64,000 nt of DNA from Pseudomonas sp. ISL-84. Lineage in GTDB: Bacteria; Bacillota; Bacilli; Bacillales; Cytobacillaceae. Each line of letters starts with the position of its first letter. Position 1 is the first letter of the stretch. Of the stretch, positions 1 through 8,497 are shown one piece after another. Location: contig JAGGRA010000024.1 of the NCBI GenBank assembly GCA_018613035.1, positions 41,615-105,614 of the forward strand, given 5' to 3'. The notes below the pieces were generated by a model. That model saw nothing but the letters and a program-made list of their open reading frames with translations. It was not told the DNA's origin and did not search any database. Made by a program: the position numbers and the translations under genes.

Positions 1-40
1 CGATAGTTGAATTGCAAGCCTGGCATACGATTGTACCCAT
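1..40 (-). CDS. sr1P: SR1P small protein, N-terminus only (cut by window edge)
   Basis: Reading leftward from an ATG at 40, the sequence encodes MGTIVCQACNSTI and runs off the window. This matches the start of SR1P, the 39-residue protein encoded inside the dual-function regulatory RNA SR1 of B. subtilis, which binds GapA and also base-pairs with ahrC mRNA. The ribosome-binding site AGGAG lies 9 bases upstream. The CxxC pair fits the family. In B. subtilis SR1 lies between pdhD and speA; here it is likewise on the pdhD side, separated by several genes. The consensus promoter and CcpN operator upstream strengthen the call. Only 13 codons are visible, so the C-terminus and the RNA terminator cannot be checked. 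Confidence 0.8.
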   Translation of the reverse strand, partial: MGTIVCQACNSTI

Positions 41-78
41 CTTTTCATTCTCCTTTTCATTGAGTTTTTTATTTAAAC

Positions 79-92
79 TGAAAGCGCTTAAC
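79..92 (-). promoter_or_regulatory. cre-like site in the SR1 leader
   Basis: TGAAAGCGCTTAAC (on the + strand) matches the CcpA cre consensus in its left and central part but not in the last two positions. It sits just downstream of the predicted SR1 start. SR1 is known in B. subtilis to be affected mildly by CcpA, so a cre is plausible; the imperfect right half keeps this tentative. Confidence 0.4.
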
Positions 93-103
93 TTCTTAAT
101 TCA

Positions 104-132
104 ATAATAATATAACACTATTAATATTTCAA
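104..132 (-). promoter_or_regulatory. SigA-type promoter of SR1
   Basis: On the minus strand TTGAAA (132-127) and TATTAT (109-104) are separated by exactly 17 bases, a good SigA promoter directed at the SR1P gene. Confidence 0.75.
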
Positions 133-139
133 GCCTAAT

Positions 140-150
140 TGTATAACATA
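140..150 (-). promoter_or_regulatory. CcpN operator upstream of SR1
   Basis: TATGTTATACA on the minus strand fits every position of the published CcpN consensus TRTGHYATAYW. It lies 7 bases upstream of the -35 box. CcpN represses SR1, gapB and pckA under glycolytic conditions in B. subtilis, so the site is in the expected place for this gene. Confidence 0.75.
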
Positions 151-220
151 TTTAAAGTATTTTTTGGTATTTTACATTTCATCAGGCACGTGTTCCTTCC
201 TTATTAGTATGTCACAATAT

Positions 221-250
221 AAAAAAGCAGACCTAAGTGTCTGCTTTTTT
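221..250 (-). terminator. Rho-independent terminator
   Basis: An 11-bp stem (AAAAAGCAGAC / GTCTGCTTTTT) with a short loop and T-runs on both strands. It closes the DUF3055-like gene. Confidence 0.8.
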
Positions 251-267
251 ATAAGAATCCTTATACA

Positions 268-567
268 TTATTCATATTGTGTTTCAAAACGGGCACCCGG
301 TATAGCTTCTTTGAAAAACTCACTCAAATCCGCTGCCTGTTCATATAAATCAAGCTTAAATGCCTTTTGTAAGTATTCAATGTCTTCGAGATCTTTTGGG
401 TCGAGGAGAGTGGAGCGGCCTGTTTGCATACAAATAACCAGAGGCTTTGAAAAGAAGAGATTGGTATAAACGATGCCAAAATCATAACGGGTTGTTTCAG
501 TTGTAAAACCAACAAATCGAACATTAACATTTTCATGCTCATCGTAGAGCTTCTCGAAAAACTCCAT
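268..567 (-). CDS. DUF3055-like conserved cytosolic protein
   Basis: A 99-residue soluble protein beginning MEFFEKLYDEHENVNVRF. I recall this pattern, with an internal GRSTLLDPKDLEDIEYLQ stretch, from the Bacillus DUF3055 family, whose function is unknown. The start at 567 is chosen because AAGGAGGAATAAT precedes it; the open frame extends 16 codons upstream without a ribosome-binding site. There is no signal peptide or membrane segment. A strong terminator follows. No enzymatic motif is visible, and nothing in the neighbours (SR1P, DUF1885) indicates a role. The family name is from memory. Confidence 0.8.
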   Translation of the reverse strand: MEFFEKLYDEHENVNVRFVGFTTETTRYDFGIVYTNLFFSKPLVICMQTGRSTLLDPKDLEDIEYLQKAFKLDLYEQAADLSEFFKEAIPGARFETQYE

Positions 568-736
568 ATTATTCCTCCTTTTTAATTTAATATTTAGAAT
601 ATTATTATAATTCAATTTCCCAATTTTGACAAGTATTTTAAATTTTCCTTCCTATTTTAAGTTGTCATAAGATTTTAATCAGTGCTAGAATGAAATAGGA
701 TGTTCATACCACACTATTTGGGATAATGGGGGGAAG

Positions 737-1174
737 ATGATGGCAGCTAATGCATATATAAAGCTTGTTCCTTCATCAGATAAGGAAAGGATCACAACTG
801 AAGAGATTAAAGAACTATTTTTGTATTTTAAAGACATTACAGGTAAAACAGGTGACCAGATTAAGTGGGAATATGATGATGCCGCTTTTCCTTATGAAAT
901 TAAAGAAAAGCCTGAAGGAAAAGGCAGCTGGTTTTACCTTTTGTCAAACCATGACCGCTATAATGCTATTATACTCGGTGTGGATAAAGAAATGGTCAGA
1001 GTAGAAGATGGTTCTGAAAGAGAGCAAACCTACATACAAGTAACATTGCCAGAAAACGCTACGTTTGGTGATAAGGGGAAAGCCAACGAATTCTGCAAAT
1101 TCCTTGCTAAAAAGCTCAAAGGGGAATTGCATTTATTTAATGGAAGAGTTATGTATTTCTATCCCAGAAAATAA
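737..1174 (+). CDS. DUF1885-like conserved protein
   Basis: A 145-residue acidic/basic mixed soluble protein starting MMAANAYIKLVPSSDK. It resembles the Bacillus DUF1885 family, small single-domain proteins with a solved structure but no assigned function. A purine-rich GGGGGGAAG precedes two adjacent ATG codons; either may be used. No signal peptide, transmembrane segment or catalytic motif is visible. It is transcribed away from the DUF3055-like gene, and a weak terminator follows. The family assignment is from recall of sequence pattern. Confidence 0.8.
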   Translation: MMAANAYIKLVPSSDKERITTEEIKELFLYFKDITGKTGDQIKWEYDDAAFPYEIKEKPEGKGSWFYLLSNHDRYNAIILGVDKEMVRVEDGSEREQTYIQVTLPENATFGDKGKANEFCKFLAKKLKGELHLFNGRVMYFYPRK

Positions 1175-1194
1175 AAAAAATAGATTTATTAAAG

Positions 1195-1224
1195 AGAACA
1201 GCTCCAAAGCTGTTCTTATTCTAT
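1195..1224 (+). terminator. Weak terminator after the DUF1885-like gene
   Basis: An 8-bp stem AGAACAGC/AGCTGTTCT-type hairpin with a 6-base loop is followed by a T-rich but interrupted tail. Confidence 0.5.
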
Positions 1225-1250
1225 TTATACATAAACCCAAGAGGTGAAAC

Positions 1251-1598
1251 ATGATCAGCAAAAAGGTTATTATTATCGTAATATTAAGCTTGGCGTTTAC
1301 TATAATATCTCCATTTATTTTTCACTCGTATTATGAGCGGAAACCGGAAAGCACCCATCAAAATATTGAGTTCGGTGCACCATTTCCTTTCGCGGAACAA
1401 ACAACATCCTTCCCTGAGGATTCCTATTCTTATCCGCTGGAAGTAAAATTTTCATCTCCGTTTGAAAAAGAAACGGGCTACAAAGCTGTACCTTTTCTTT
1501 TTTCTTTCTTTAGTTACTTTTTATTGTTCTTTCCCCTTTACACTATTTTTTCAAGATATTTTACTGGGAAACCAAAGAAGGAAGAGGAGTCAAACTAG
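1251..1598 (+). CDS. Small two-helix membrane protein of unknown function
   Basis: A 115-residue protein with an N-terminal hydrophobic segment (about residues 5-25), an extracytoplasmic stretch of about 50 residues rich in E, P and S, and a second hydrophobic segment (about 80-103) followed by a basic-acidic tail KPKKEEESN. GAGGTGAAAC precedes the ATG. I do not recognise a family. The topology suggests both ends inside and a short exposed loop outside. Its stop codon lies within the loop of its own terminator, so gene end and transcript end are fused. Function cannot be proposed. Confidence 0.7.
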   Translation: MISKKVIIIVILSLAFTIISPFIFHSYYERKPESTHQNIEFGAPFPFAEQTTSFPEDSYSYPLEVKFSSPFEKETGYKAVPFLFSFFSYFLLFFPLYTIFSRYFTGKPKKEEESN

Positions 1599-1618
1599 AG
1601 ACTCCTCTTCCTTCTTTT
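1577..1618 (+). terminator. Terminator that contains the stop codon
   Basis: A perfect 15-bp stem (1577-1591 with 1600-1614) encloses an 8-base loop that holds the TAG stop of the preceding gene; TTTT follows. The last coding codons form the left arm. Confidence 0.85.
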
Positions 1619-1869
1619 AGGCTCTTTTCTAAAGGCTGTTTTCGCAAACTTTGTTGCTTTTAAACAAGTAATGATTTCCGCTCCAGGATGCTCAGCGAAC
1701 GAGGGGCGGGCGGTGAGCCTCCTCGGCACGCAGCGCCTGTGGGGTCTCACCTGTCCCACTCCTCCCGCTGGAGTCTCGCACCTTACGCTCCAATCAACCA
1801 AACTTACTTAACAATATTTTTATTTATGGACTCTATCTAAAAGCAACAATCTTTTAGAAAAGAGCTTTT
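1617..1869. repeat. Dispersed GC-rich fold-back repeat, copy 1
   Basis: The core runs from GATTTCCGCTCC (1672) to GCTCCAATCAACC (about 1799) and contains GAGCCTCCTCGGC and CTGTGGGGTCTC, motifs shared with the copies near 11.2, 17.6, 47.8 and 51.1 kb. The flanks are inverted relatives of one another: GCTCTTTTCTAAA and TTGTTGCTTTTA on the left reappear reverse-complemented on the right. It is clearly more GC-rich than its surroundings and codes for nothing credible. Confidence 0.8.
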
Positions 1870-1876
1870 CTAAAAG
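1851..1876. repeat. Perfect palindrome at the edge of repeat copy 1
   Basis: CTTTTAGAAAAG and CTTTTCTAAAAG form 12-bp arms separated by 2 bases. It may act as the terminator of the deacetylase gene, but no T-run follows; it may instead be two abutting repeat ends. Confidence 0.6.
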
Positions 1877-1898
1877 ATTCAGTAATCAAATCAATACT

Positions 1899-2768
1899 TT
1901 ATTGAACCGTTTTAATTCGTGCTGGGTTTGCCATTTCATATCCTTTATTTTGGAGTCCTTTTACAATATCCTCTAGAGCTTCCTTTGTCCATTGCCTGTC
2001 ATGCATCAATAAATTGGCACCCTCCACTAAATATGGAGAATTGACCATTATGTCTGTCAGAGCCTCTTTGGATTGATATTCTTTTTCCCAATCATACCCA
2101 TAAGTCCAATTCATAACGAGCATTTTTTCATCCTGTGCGATCTTTTTGCTGTAATCTGTATTGGAACCAAAAGGAGCTCTAAAAAATTTTGGCCTTTGTC
2201 CAATTATGTCTTCAATTTCATCATTCAGACCGACAATTTCTTTAAATTGCTGTTCCTCTGAAAGGTCTTTCAGATTTTGGTGGCTATATGTGTGATTGCC
2301 AATTGGAAAGCCAAGATTATGAATGGCTTTCAGTACGGCTGCCTCTTCTGGCGTATCGATAAAATGTCCGTTTACAAAAAAGATTGCCGGTGCACCCAGC
2401 TTCTTTAAGATTTCAGCCATTTGGAGCGCGTATGTATCAGGAGCGTCATCAATCGTTAATAGAACAACTTTTGAATTTGCATTTTTTATAGGTTCAATGG
2501 TCCAATTGTTCTCATTTAGCTGATATTCCGTTTCAACGGCTGCTACAGTTTCCTGGCTTGTTTCATTATTAACGTTATCTTCTTTGTTATTGCTTCCTTC
2601 GTTCGCCTGTATATTTGTTTCCTGCTCAGAATTGCTTACTTCCGTTTCTTCTTCAATTTCTTCTTGTTCCTTTTTGACTGTTGCTGCCTCTTCCTTTTTT
2701 ACAGTACCGCATGCAGACAGAAACAGAATGAAAGAAAATAGTATCATAACCCCTGCTTTTTTCATGTT
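1899..2768 (-). CDS. Lipoprotein polysaccharide deacetylase (NodB fold)
   Basis: A 289-residue exported lipoprotein. The signal peptide MKKAGVMILFSFILFLSAC ends in a clear lipobox (LSAC), so the mature protein would be anchored outside the membrane. An 80-residue linker rich in E, N, Q and S follows. The NodB domain has the metal/catalytic motif TIDDAPD (TFDD-type), the zinc-binding HTYSH (HxxxH) and RAPFG. This family removes acetyl groups from peptidoglycan or other cell-surface polysaccharides; the substrate cannot be told. The start at 2768 has AAAGGAGGGCAAC upstream; the frame is open 19 codons further without a site. It is transcribed divergently from the BCCT transporter. Confidence 0.9.
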   Translation of the reverse strand, partial: NMKKAGVMILFSFILFLSACGTVKKEEAATVKKEQEEIEEETEVSNSEQETNIQANEGSNNKEDNVNNETSQETVAAVETEYQLNENNWTIEPIKNANSKVVLLTIDDAPDTYALQMAEILKKLGAPAIFFVNGHFIDTPEEAAVLKAIHNLGFPIGNHTYSHQNLKDLSEEQQFKEIVGLNDEIEDIIGQRPKFFRAPFGSNTDYSKKIAQDEKMLVMNWTYGYDWEKEYQSKEALTDIMVNSPYLVEGANLLMHDRQWTKEALEDIVKGLQNKGYEMANPARIKTVQ

Positions 2769-2950
2769 GCCCTCCTTTAATGCATATTTCTTTTCAGTCA
2801 ACCCAATAAGTGGTATTATCAACAATGGTATTCAAAGAGCCAAAGAGTTGTTCCCCTACTCACTCCTTACCCTTACCCACTGCATTTACACGAAATAGGT
2901 TCGATATGAACATTATAAAACATTTTTCCTATTTTCTTAACAGCCAGGGA

Positions 2951-2978
2951 GTTTTACACAATTTTTTTATCAGGGTAA
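2951..2978 (+). promoter_or_regulatory. Possible SigB-like promoter of the BCCT transporter
   Basis: GTTTTA and GGGTAA are separated by 16 bases, slightly longer than the usual SigB spacing (GTTTAA-N12-15-GGGTAT). Osmoprotectant uptake genes are often under general stress control, which makes the match worth noting, but it is weak. Confidence 0.25.
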
Positions 2979-3013
2979 AAAATATTACAATTGAAAACAT
3001 ATGGAGGGATTTG

Positions 3014-4537
3014 ATGAAGAAACTGACACCCGTATTTACGGTCTCAGTCATATTCACAGCATTATTTATTTTATGGGGACTTGTCCCGCAAAGTGTTTTG
3101 CCGAATGGAAACCTTGACTCAGTCACACAGAACATTCAAGGATTCATACTAGAGAAATTTGGCTGGTTTTATTTATTATCAGCTTCAGCCTTTTTAATTT
3201 TTTCTATCCTATTAATATTCACCAAGTACGGAAATATTCGCTTAGGGAAAGATGCTGACAGACCAGAATATAATTATCTAACTTGGTTTGCTATGCTTTT
3301 CAGCGCCGGAATGGGGATCGGCCTTGTATTTTGGGGAGTGGCGGAACCAATGTACCATTATTATGCCCCTCCATTTTCAGAAGGGCAGACCCCTGATGCT
3401 GCAAGAGCAGCAATGAGATATTCCTTTTTCCACTGGGGACTCCATCCATGGGCGATTTATACAGTAATTGCGCTTGCTCTTGCCTATTTTCAATTTAGAA
3501 AAGGAGCGCCAGGAGTTATTAGCTCAATATTAAGACCTGTTTTAGGCGACCGTGTTGATGGCCCTCTGGGCGTGATCATTAATTTCATCGCCGTTTTTGC
3601 TACTGTATTTGGTGTTGCAACCTCTTTGGGTCTTGGAGCTATACAAATTACAGGGGGACTTTCTGCAACATTTGCCGGAATCGATAATAATATTGCTACC
3701 CAGTTAACGGTTATTGCCATCGTTACCATCCTATTTATGCTTTCTGCGCAAACAGGTTTAAATAAAGGAATAAAATACTTAAGTAATTTAAACATTATCT
3801 TAGCTATAGGTTTAATGATGTTCCTGCTGTTTGTAGGTCCTACAAATTTTATTATGGATCTATTTACAACAACCATCGGCTCTTACCTTCAAAACCTGCC
3901 TTCTATGAGCTTCAGATTAAGCCCTTTTGATCAGGAACTAACATGGTTCCAGGATTGGACGATCTTTTATTGGGCATGGTGGATTGCATGGGCACCATTT
4001 GTCGGAACCTTTATAGCCCGTATCTCCAGAGGAAGAACCATCCGGGAATTTGTGATCGGCGTACTTGCCGTTCCTACCATTTTCGGGGCTCTGTGGTTTT
4101 CTGTTTTCGGCGGAACCGGAATATACCTTGAATTTTTTGAAGCAAAACCAGTAATGGATTCAATTGAACAACAAGGAATGGAAGTCGCTTTATTTACTGT
4201 TTTTGATAACTTTCCTTTCTCAACCGTTCTATCCTTATTGGCTATTTTCTTAATCAGCACCTTCTTTATCACATCTGCAGACTCCGCCACCTTCGTTCTT
4301 GGCATGCAGACAACTAACGGGAGCCTAAACCCTTCCAACAGAATAAAATTTGTATGGGGAATAATCCAATCTGCCTCAGCAGCTATACTATTATGGACAG
4401 GTGGATTGGAGGCACTTCAAAGAGCTTCTATAATCGCAGCACTGCCTTTTACAATCATCATGCTTCTGATTGTTGTTTCACTTATAAAGGCATTTAAAGA
4501 AGAAATCATTCCCGATCGAAAAGTGCATAAATCATAG
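3014..4537 (+). CDS. BCCT-family glycine betaine type transporter (OpuD-like)
   Basis: A 507-residue integral membrane protein with about 12 hydrophobic helices, the usual size for sodium-coupled betaine/choline/carnitine transporters. Family motifs are plain: the substrate-site signature WAWWIAWAPFVGTFIARISRGRT near the middle, FSAGMGIGLVFWGVAEP (the GMGIG stretch typical of Na+-coupled members) and ITSADSATFVLGM near the C-terminus. OpuD of B. subtilis imports glycine betaine at high osmolarity; that role is the most likely here but the substrate is inferred. The start at 3014 has GGAGGG upstream; the open frame extends 68 codons further without support. A long perfect terminator follows. 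Confidence 0.92.
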   Translation: MKKLTPVFTVSVIFTALFILWGLVPQSVLPNGNLDSVTQNIQGFILEKFGWFYLLSASAFLIFSILLIFTKYGNIRLGKDADRPEYNYLTWFAMLFSAGMGIGLVFWGVAEPMYHYYAPPFSEGQTPDAARAAMRYSFFHWGLHPWAIYTVIALALAYFQFRKGAPGVISSILRPVLGDRVDGPLGVIINFIAVFATVFGVATSLGLGAIQITGGLSATFAGIDNNIATQLTVIAIVTILFMLSAQTGLNKGIKYLSNLNIILAIGLMMFLLFVGPTNFIMDLFTTTIGSYLQNLPSMSFRLSPFDQELTWFQDWTIFYWAWWIAWAPFVGTFIARISRGRTIREFVIGVLAVPTIFGALWFSVFGGTGIYLEFFEAKPVMDSIEQQGMEVALFTVFDNFPFSTVLSLLAIFLISTFFITSADSATFVLGMQTTNGSLNPSNRIKFVWGIIQSASAAILLWTGGLEALQRASIIAALPFTIIMLLIVVSLIKAFKEEIIPDRKVHKS

Positions 4538-4575
4538 AAAAAGCAGGCACCTATGAGGACAGGTGCCTGCTTTTC
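4538..4575 (+). terminator. Strong terminator after the BCCT gene
   Basis: A 14-bp stem AAAAGCAGGCACCT with its complement and an 8-base loop; T-runs on both strands. Confidence 0.9.
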
Positions 4576-4595
4576 TTTTGTCTGATCGGATTACA

Positions 4596-4841
4596 TCACC
4601 AATGACTGAGGTATGACATAGCCAAATGAAAAGAGCCATATAAGCTTAGACTCATTAGTGTTACCATTAATGTTTTTTTTGTCGATTTAATAATCCAATT
4701 CCCAATATTTATTGCCAAGTAGAAAAACACAAAAAACATAATAACTTTGTATACAAGCTGGTCATATTTCGACAGCCATTCAATGAATGTATAACCGCTC
4801 CAAATAATCAGCTGAAGCAAGAGAGCTGTATAAATCTTCAT
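4596..4841 (-). CDS. Small membrane protein of unknown function
   Basis: An 81-residue very hydrophobic protein with probably three membrane segments (about residues 4-18, 29-47 and 57-75). The ATG at 4841 is preferred because GGTGGTGGG precedes it; a GTG five codons upstream is possible. I do not recognise a family. It is convergent with the BCCT transporter and shares its bidirectional terminator. Confidence 0.55.
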   Translation of the reverse strand: MKIYTALLLQLIIWSGYTFIEWLSKYDQLVYKVIMFFVFFYLAINIGNWIIKSTKKTLMVTLMSLSLYGSFHLAMSYLSHW

Positions 4842-4856
4842 TTTTCCCACCACCAC

Positions 4857-5227
4857 ATTTTATCATCCATTTCCCTTTTAAAAGACTATGTTAAACCTGG
4901 CTCTCGACTGTCACTCCCGACAACATGGGCTAAAATCACAACTGAGCCGAGCACATCCTTTAATAAAGGAAACACTGTGTGTTTGTAATATATGTTTAAA
5001 ATGAAAATCTTATTTTTCATTTCTGTAACATTTGAATGACAAGCCAAAATAATAATAATCTGTATGATAAAATACTCATTATTATGAGGTAAAGGCTTCA
5101 AATAATTGCCGAACTGTTAGCTAAATGGAAAATCATAAAGACTTTTATACTATAAAAAATATACACTTTAATTTGAACTGTCTTCTATTCGTTTTATGGA
5201 ATCTTTTATAAAGTGAGGGCAATGGAT
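4857..5227. other. Gene-poor spacer
   Basis: AT-rich spacer with no credible ORF, RNA gene or strong promoter visible. Open frames on the minus strand here lack ribosome-binding sites. Confidence 0.5.
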
Positions 5228-5608
5228 ATGAAAGGTCTGCCGCTTTTAATAATCGTTTCTCTCTTGTTTGTGACCTCTTCATGCAATCATAAAGAAGCAA
5301 AGAAAGAACTGATAATTGACAACAGTGTTAAACAAATTATCTTCTTTTCCAATCATAAACAATACGAGCAAGAAGTCTCTTATTATGATGCAATCATCGA
5401 ATTAAAGAGAAGCTTTCCGGAAGAAATAAAAAAAATGAAAATTATCACTGCATCAGAATCAAAAAATTATTATAACAATTATGAGGTTGAAAACTGTCCG
5501 GCGATTTTACTTGTGTATCAAGATGAAGTGCTTGTTGAGATAAAAGGTAATGTTCCAAAAGAACAAATTGTTAAACCTATGGCGCACGCGTTGGATAGTG
5601 GCAGCTAA
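5228..5608 (+). CDS. Small lipoprotein with a possible thioredoxin-like fold
   Basis: A 126-residue exported lipoprotein: signal peptide MKGLPLLIIVSLLFVTSSC with lipobox SSC. The mature part reads beta-helix-beta, with KQIIFFSNHKQYEQE, then KIITASES, then NCPAILLVYQDEVLVEIKG, which resembles the second half of a thioredoxin fold, where Pro follows the Cys at the usual cis-proline position. There is no CxxC. The ATG at 5228 is best placed relative to GAGGG; an ATG 6 bases earlier is too close. Function is unknown; the fold is an inference. Confidence 0.65.
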   Translation: MKGLPLLIIVSLLFVTSSCNHKEAKKELIIDNSVKQIIFFSNHKQYEQEVSYYDAIIELKRSFPEEIKKMKIITASESKNYYNNYEVENCPAILLVYQDEVLVEIKGNVPKEQIVKPMAHALDSGS

Positions 5609-5609
5609 A

Positions 5610-5650
5610 ATAAAAAAAATCCTTCCCGAAATGGGAAGGATTTTTTTTAT
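5610..5650. terminator. Bidirectional terminator shared with pdhD
   Basis: About 18 bp of near-perfect stem (ATAAAAAAAATCCTTCCC and complement) around GAAAT; it serves the lipoprotein gene on + and the pdh operon on -. Confidence 0.9.
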
Positions 5651-7056
5651 TTTACGATATGAATAGGACTGCCAATAGCAACTTCTGCTGCTTCCATTGT
5701 GATTTCACCTAATGTTGGGTGAGCATGAATCGTCATAGCCAGATCTTCTGCAGTCATTCCAGCTTCAATAGCCAATCCAAGTTCAGCAATCATATCAGAT
5801 GCACTTGCACCCGCAATTTGAGCACCAATTACAAGTCCATCTTCTTTACGTGTAACAAGCTTTAAGAAACCATCAGTTGAGTCGAGCGCAAGCGCACGTC
5901 CGTTAGCTGCAAATGGGAACTTCGCTGCTGTTACTTCAATTCCTTCTTCTTTTGCCTGTTGTTCTGTATAACCAACTGATGCTAATTCAGGCTCAGAAAA
6001 TACAACAGCAGGAATTGCTAGATAATCAATTTCTGAATTATGGCCAGCAATTGCTTCTGCTGCGATTTTACCTTCGTAAGAAGCTTTATGAGCTAATTGA
6101 GGACCTTCAACAATATCACCGATCGCATAAATATTGCTCACATTTGTACGGCAATGTTTATCGATTTCAATAACACCGCGTTCACTCATCTTAATGCCGA
6201 CCTGTTCTAAACCTAGTTCATCTGTATTTGGACGTCGTCCAACCATTACAAACACATAATCTGCATCAAGTGATTTTTCTTCGCCTTTTTCTTCGAACTT
6301 AACGGTAACCCCATTTTCATTCTCTTCAACACCTTTAGCAAGTGCTTTCGTAATGAATTCAACGCCTTTTTTCTTTAGGTTCCGTTTTACAAGAGAAGTC
6401 ATTTGCTTCTCAAATCCGACCAGGATATCATCAGCACCCTCAAGGATGGTCACTTGTGAACCAAAGTTCGCATAAGCACCTCCAAGTTCAATCCCAATAA
6501 CACCGCCGCCAATTACAACGATTTTTTCTGGAATTTCTTGAAGTGCAAGTGCACCTGTTGAATCTAGAACACGTTTGGAGTATTTAAAAGCAGGCAGTTC
6601 AATCGGACGTGAACCAGTTGCAATGATAGCATTTTTAAACGTGTATGTTTGTGCTGAATTGTCATCCATAACACGAAGGGTGTTACTGTCAACAAAGTAA
6701 GCTTCACCACGAACGATGTCAACTTTATTCCCCTTTAACAGGCCTTCTACTCCACCAGTAAGTTTCTTAACGACACCGGATTTAAATTCTTGAACTTTTG
6801 TAAAGTCAACTTTTACGTTTTCAGCTGTAATACCCATCGCTTCTGAGTGCATAGCTGTTTCGTAGCGGTGTCCTGCTGCGATTAACGCCTTTGAAGGAAT
6901 ACATCCAACGTTTAAGCAAACACCGCCCATATTTGCTTTTTCTACAATTGTAACCTTCTGTCCAAGCTGCGCTGCGCGGATAGCTGCAACATATCCTCCT
7001 GGACCTGCTCCAATGACTATAGTGTCTGTTTCAATAGGGAAATCTCCTACTACCAT
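5647..7056 (-). CDS. pdhD: Dihydrolipoyl dehydrogenase, E3 of pyruvate dehydrogenase
   Basis: A 469-residue flavoprotein that reoxidises the dihydrolipoyl group of E2 and passes electrons via FAD to NAD+. The N-terminal FAD-binding motif [10 protein letters not shown], the redox-active disulfide [13 protein letters not shown], a central NAD-binding [10 protein letters not shown] and the C-terminal interface with the catalytic HAHPTLGE (His-Glu dyad) are all present. Length is typical. GGAGGC precedes the ATG. It begins 3 bases after pdhC and is the last gene of the operon pdhA-B-C-D, ending in a strong terminator. Gene order is as in B. subtilis. Confidence 0.97.
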   Translation of the reverse strand: MVVGDFPIETDTIVIGAGPGGYVAAIRAAQLGQKVTIVEKANMGGVCLNVGCIPSKALIAAGHRYETAMHSEAMGITAENVKVDFTKVQEFKSGVVKKLTGGVEGLLKGNKVDIVRGEAYFVDSNTLRVMDDNSAQTYTFKNAIIATGSRPIELPAFKYSKRVLDSTGALALQEIPEKIVVIGGGVIGIELGGAYANFGSQVTILEGADDILVGFEKQMTSLVKRNLKKKGVEFITKALAKGVEENENGVTVKFEEKGEEKSLDADYVFVMVGRRPNTDELGLEQVGIKMSERGVIEIDKHCRTNVSNIYAIGDIVEGPQLAHKASYEGKIAAEAIAGHNSEIDYLAIPAVVFSEPELASVGYTEQQAKEEGIEVTAAKFPFAANGRALALDSTDGFLKLVTRKEDGLVIGAQIAGASASDMIAELGLAIEAGMTAEDLAMTIHAHPTLGEITMEAAEVAIGSPIHIVK

Positions 7057-7059
7057 TTA

Positions 7060-8406
7060 TTACGCCTCCATTAACAATAGTTCTGGATCGTTCAGTAAAC
7101 GTTTGATGTGGTTTAGTGCATTCTGTGCAGTTGCTCCATCAATGATTCTGTGGTCAAAGCTTAAAGACAATGCCAATACTGGTGCAGCAACAATTTCGCC
7201 ATCTTTTACGACCGGCTTTTCAGCAATTCGGCCAATACCAAGAATGGCAACCTCAGGGTGATTGATAACTGGAGTAAACCATTGTCCGCCTGCAGACCCG
7301 ATATTTGTGATTGTGCATGAAGCACCTTTCATTTCATCCGGAGCAAGCTTTCCATCACGAGCTTTTCCAGCAAGTTCGTTAATTTCGTTTGAAATTGCAA
7401 ATGTAGATTTGCGGTCTGCATCCTTTACAACCGGTACAAGAAGACCTTTCTCCGTATCAGCTGCAATTCCAATGTTGTAGTAATGCTTGTGGATGATTTC
7501 ACCTGCAGCATCATCAATGGATGTATTTAATGCAGGGAATTCACGCAATGCACTTGTTAATGCCTTTACCACATATGGAAGGAATGTAAGCTTGATTCCT
7601 TTATTAGCTGCGATTTCTTTAAACTTCTTGCGGTGAGCAACAAGCTTAGTTACATCAATTTCATCCATTAATGTAACGTGTGGAGCAGTATGCTTGGAGT
7701 TTACCATAGCCTTGGCAATGGCTTTGCGGATTCCGCTCATCTTCTCGCGAGTTTCCGGATATTGTCCAGCAGGAATCGCCTGTGCAGCTGCAGGTGCAGT
7801 TTCTTTTGCTTCAGCTTTTGGTGCAGCTTCCTGAGCAGGGGCTTCAGCAGCTTGTGCACCACCATTCAGGTATGCATCAATGTCAGCTTTTTGAATGCGC
7901 CCATTTTTGCCGCTTCCAGCCACCTGGCGTATGTCCACGCCTTTGTCACGAGCGTACTTTCTAACAGAAGGCATCGCAATAATGCGGCGGTTAGGATCAA
8001 CATCAGCCTGAGAAATAACTGCTCCTTCTTTAGGTGCATCCTGTGCAGGAGCTTCTTCTTTCTTCACGTCCTGGCCAGCTTCAGCTGTTGCCTGTACTTG
8101 CGCTTCTGTTTTTTCTTCTTTAGGAGCCTCATCTTCATGGTCTCCCTTGAATTTAAGGTCCTCATATCCAGGAGCATCAAACGTAATTAAGACCTGCCCT
8201 ACAGTTGCAACTGTTCCTTCTTCAACAAGAATTTCTTCGACTTTACCTTTAACAGGGGAAGGAATTTCAACAACTGCTTTATCGTTTTGAACCTCACAAA
8301 GCACGTCATCTTCTTGTACTTCATCGCCTGGCTTTACAAACCACTTGACGATTTCACCTTCATGGATACCTTCACCAATATCAGGCAATCTAAATTGGAA
8401 TGCCAA
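7060..8406 (-). CDS. pdhC: Dihydrolipoamide acetyltransferase, E2 of pyruvate dehydrogenase
   Basis: A 448-residue core subunit. One lipoyl domain (about residues 1-80) carries the lipoylated lysine in [11 protein letters not shown]. An Ala/Pro/Glu-rich linker follows, then a peripheral-subunit-binding domain ([22 protein letters not shown], about 145-180), a second linker and the catalytic acyltransferase domain ending in the active site FDHRIIDGA. It transfers the acetyl group to CoA and scaffolds the complex. The start codon is TTG, with AGGAGG 10 bases upstream. A hairpin separates it from pdhB; pdhD follows almost without a gap. Confidence 0.97.
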   Translation of the reverse strand: MAFQFRLPDIGEGIHEGEIVKWFVKPGDEVQEDDVLCEVQNDKAVVEIPSPVKGKVEEILVEEGTVATVGQVLITFDAPGYEDLKFKGDHEDEAPKEEKTEAQVQATAEAGQDVKKEEAPAQDAPKEGAVISQADVDPNRRIIAMPSVRKYARDKGVDIRQVAGSGKNGRIQKADIDAYLNGGAQAAEAPAQEAAPKAEAKETAPAAAQAIPAGQYPETREKMSGIRKAIAKAMVNSKHTAPHVTLMDEIDVTKLVAHRKKFKEIAANKGIKLTFLPYVVKALTSALREFPALNTSIDDAAGEIIHKHYYNIGIAADTEKGLLVPVVKDADRKSTFAISNEINELAGKARDGKLAPDEMKGASCTITNIGSAGGQWFTPVINHPEVAILGIGRIAEKPVVKDGEIVAAPVLALSLSFDHRIIDGATAQNALNHIKRLLNDPELLLMEA

Positions 8407-8449
8407 TGGAATTCAACCTCCTATTATTTCGTTCGTTCATTCATAATAA

Positions 8450-8482
8450 AACACGTCAGGGGGATATTTTCCCCCTTGTGTT
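8450..8482 (-). promoter_or_regulatory. Hairpin between pdhB and pdhC
   Basis: AACAC-AGGGGGA and TCCCCCT-GTGTT form a 12-bp stem with a small internal loop and 5-base apex; on the minus strand it is followed by TTTTATT. It could be a partial terminator or an mRNA end stabiliser that sets pdhCD levels relative to pdhAB. Confidence 0.55.
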
Positions 8483-8497
8483 ATCCGTTATACATAA

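Larger units (their letters stand above)
1..97 (-). ncRNA. SR1 dual-function regulatory RNA, 5' part
   Basis: The predicted start of transcription is near 97, seven bases beyond the -10 box, giving a 57-base leader before the SR1P start codon. The RNA leaves the window. The identification rests on the encoded SR1P and on the regulatory sites, because the ahrC-pairing region is not visible. Confidence 0.5.

Noticed and set aside
1595..1801. 68-codon ORF on the minus strand inside repeat copy 1
   Set aside because: It follows GC-rich repeat sequence, has no ribosome-binding site and no protein-like composition.
2951..2978. Firm SigB assignment for the BCCT transporter
   Set aside because: Spacing of 16 is outside the usual range and the boxes are imperfect; listed only as a weak feature.
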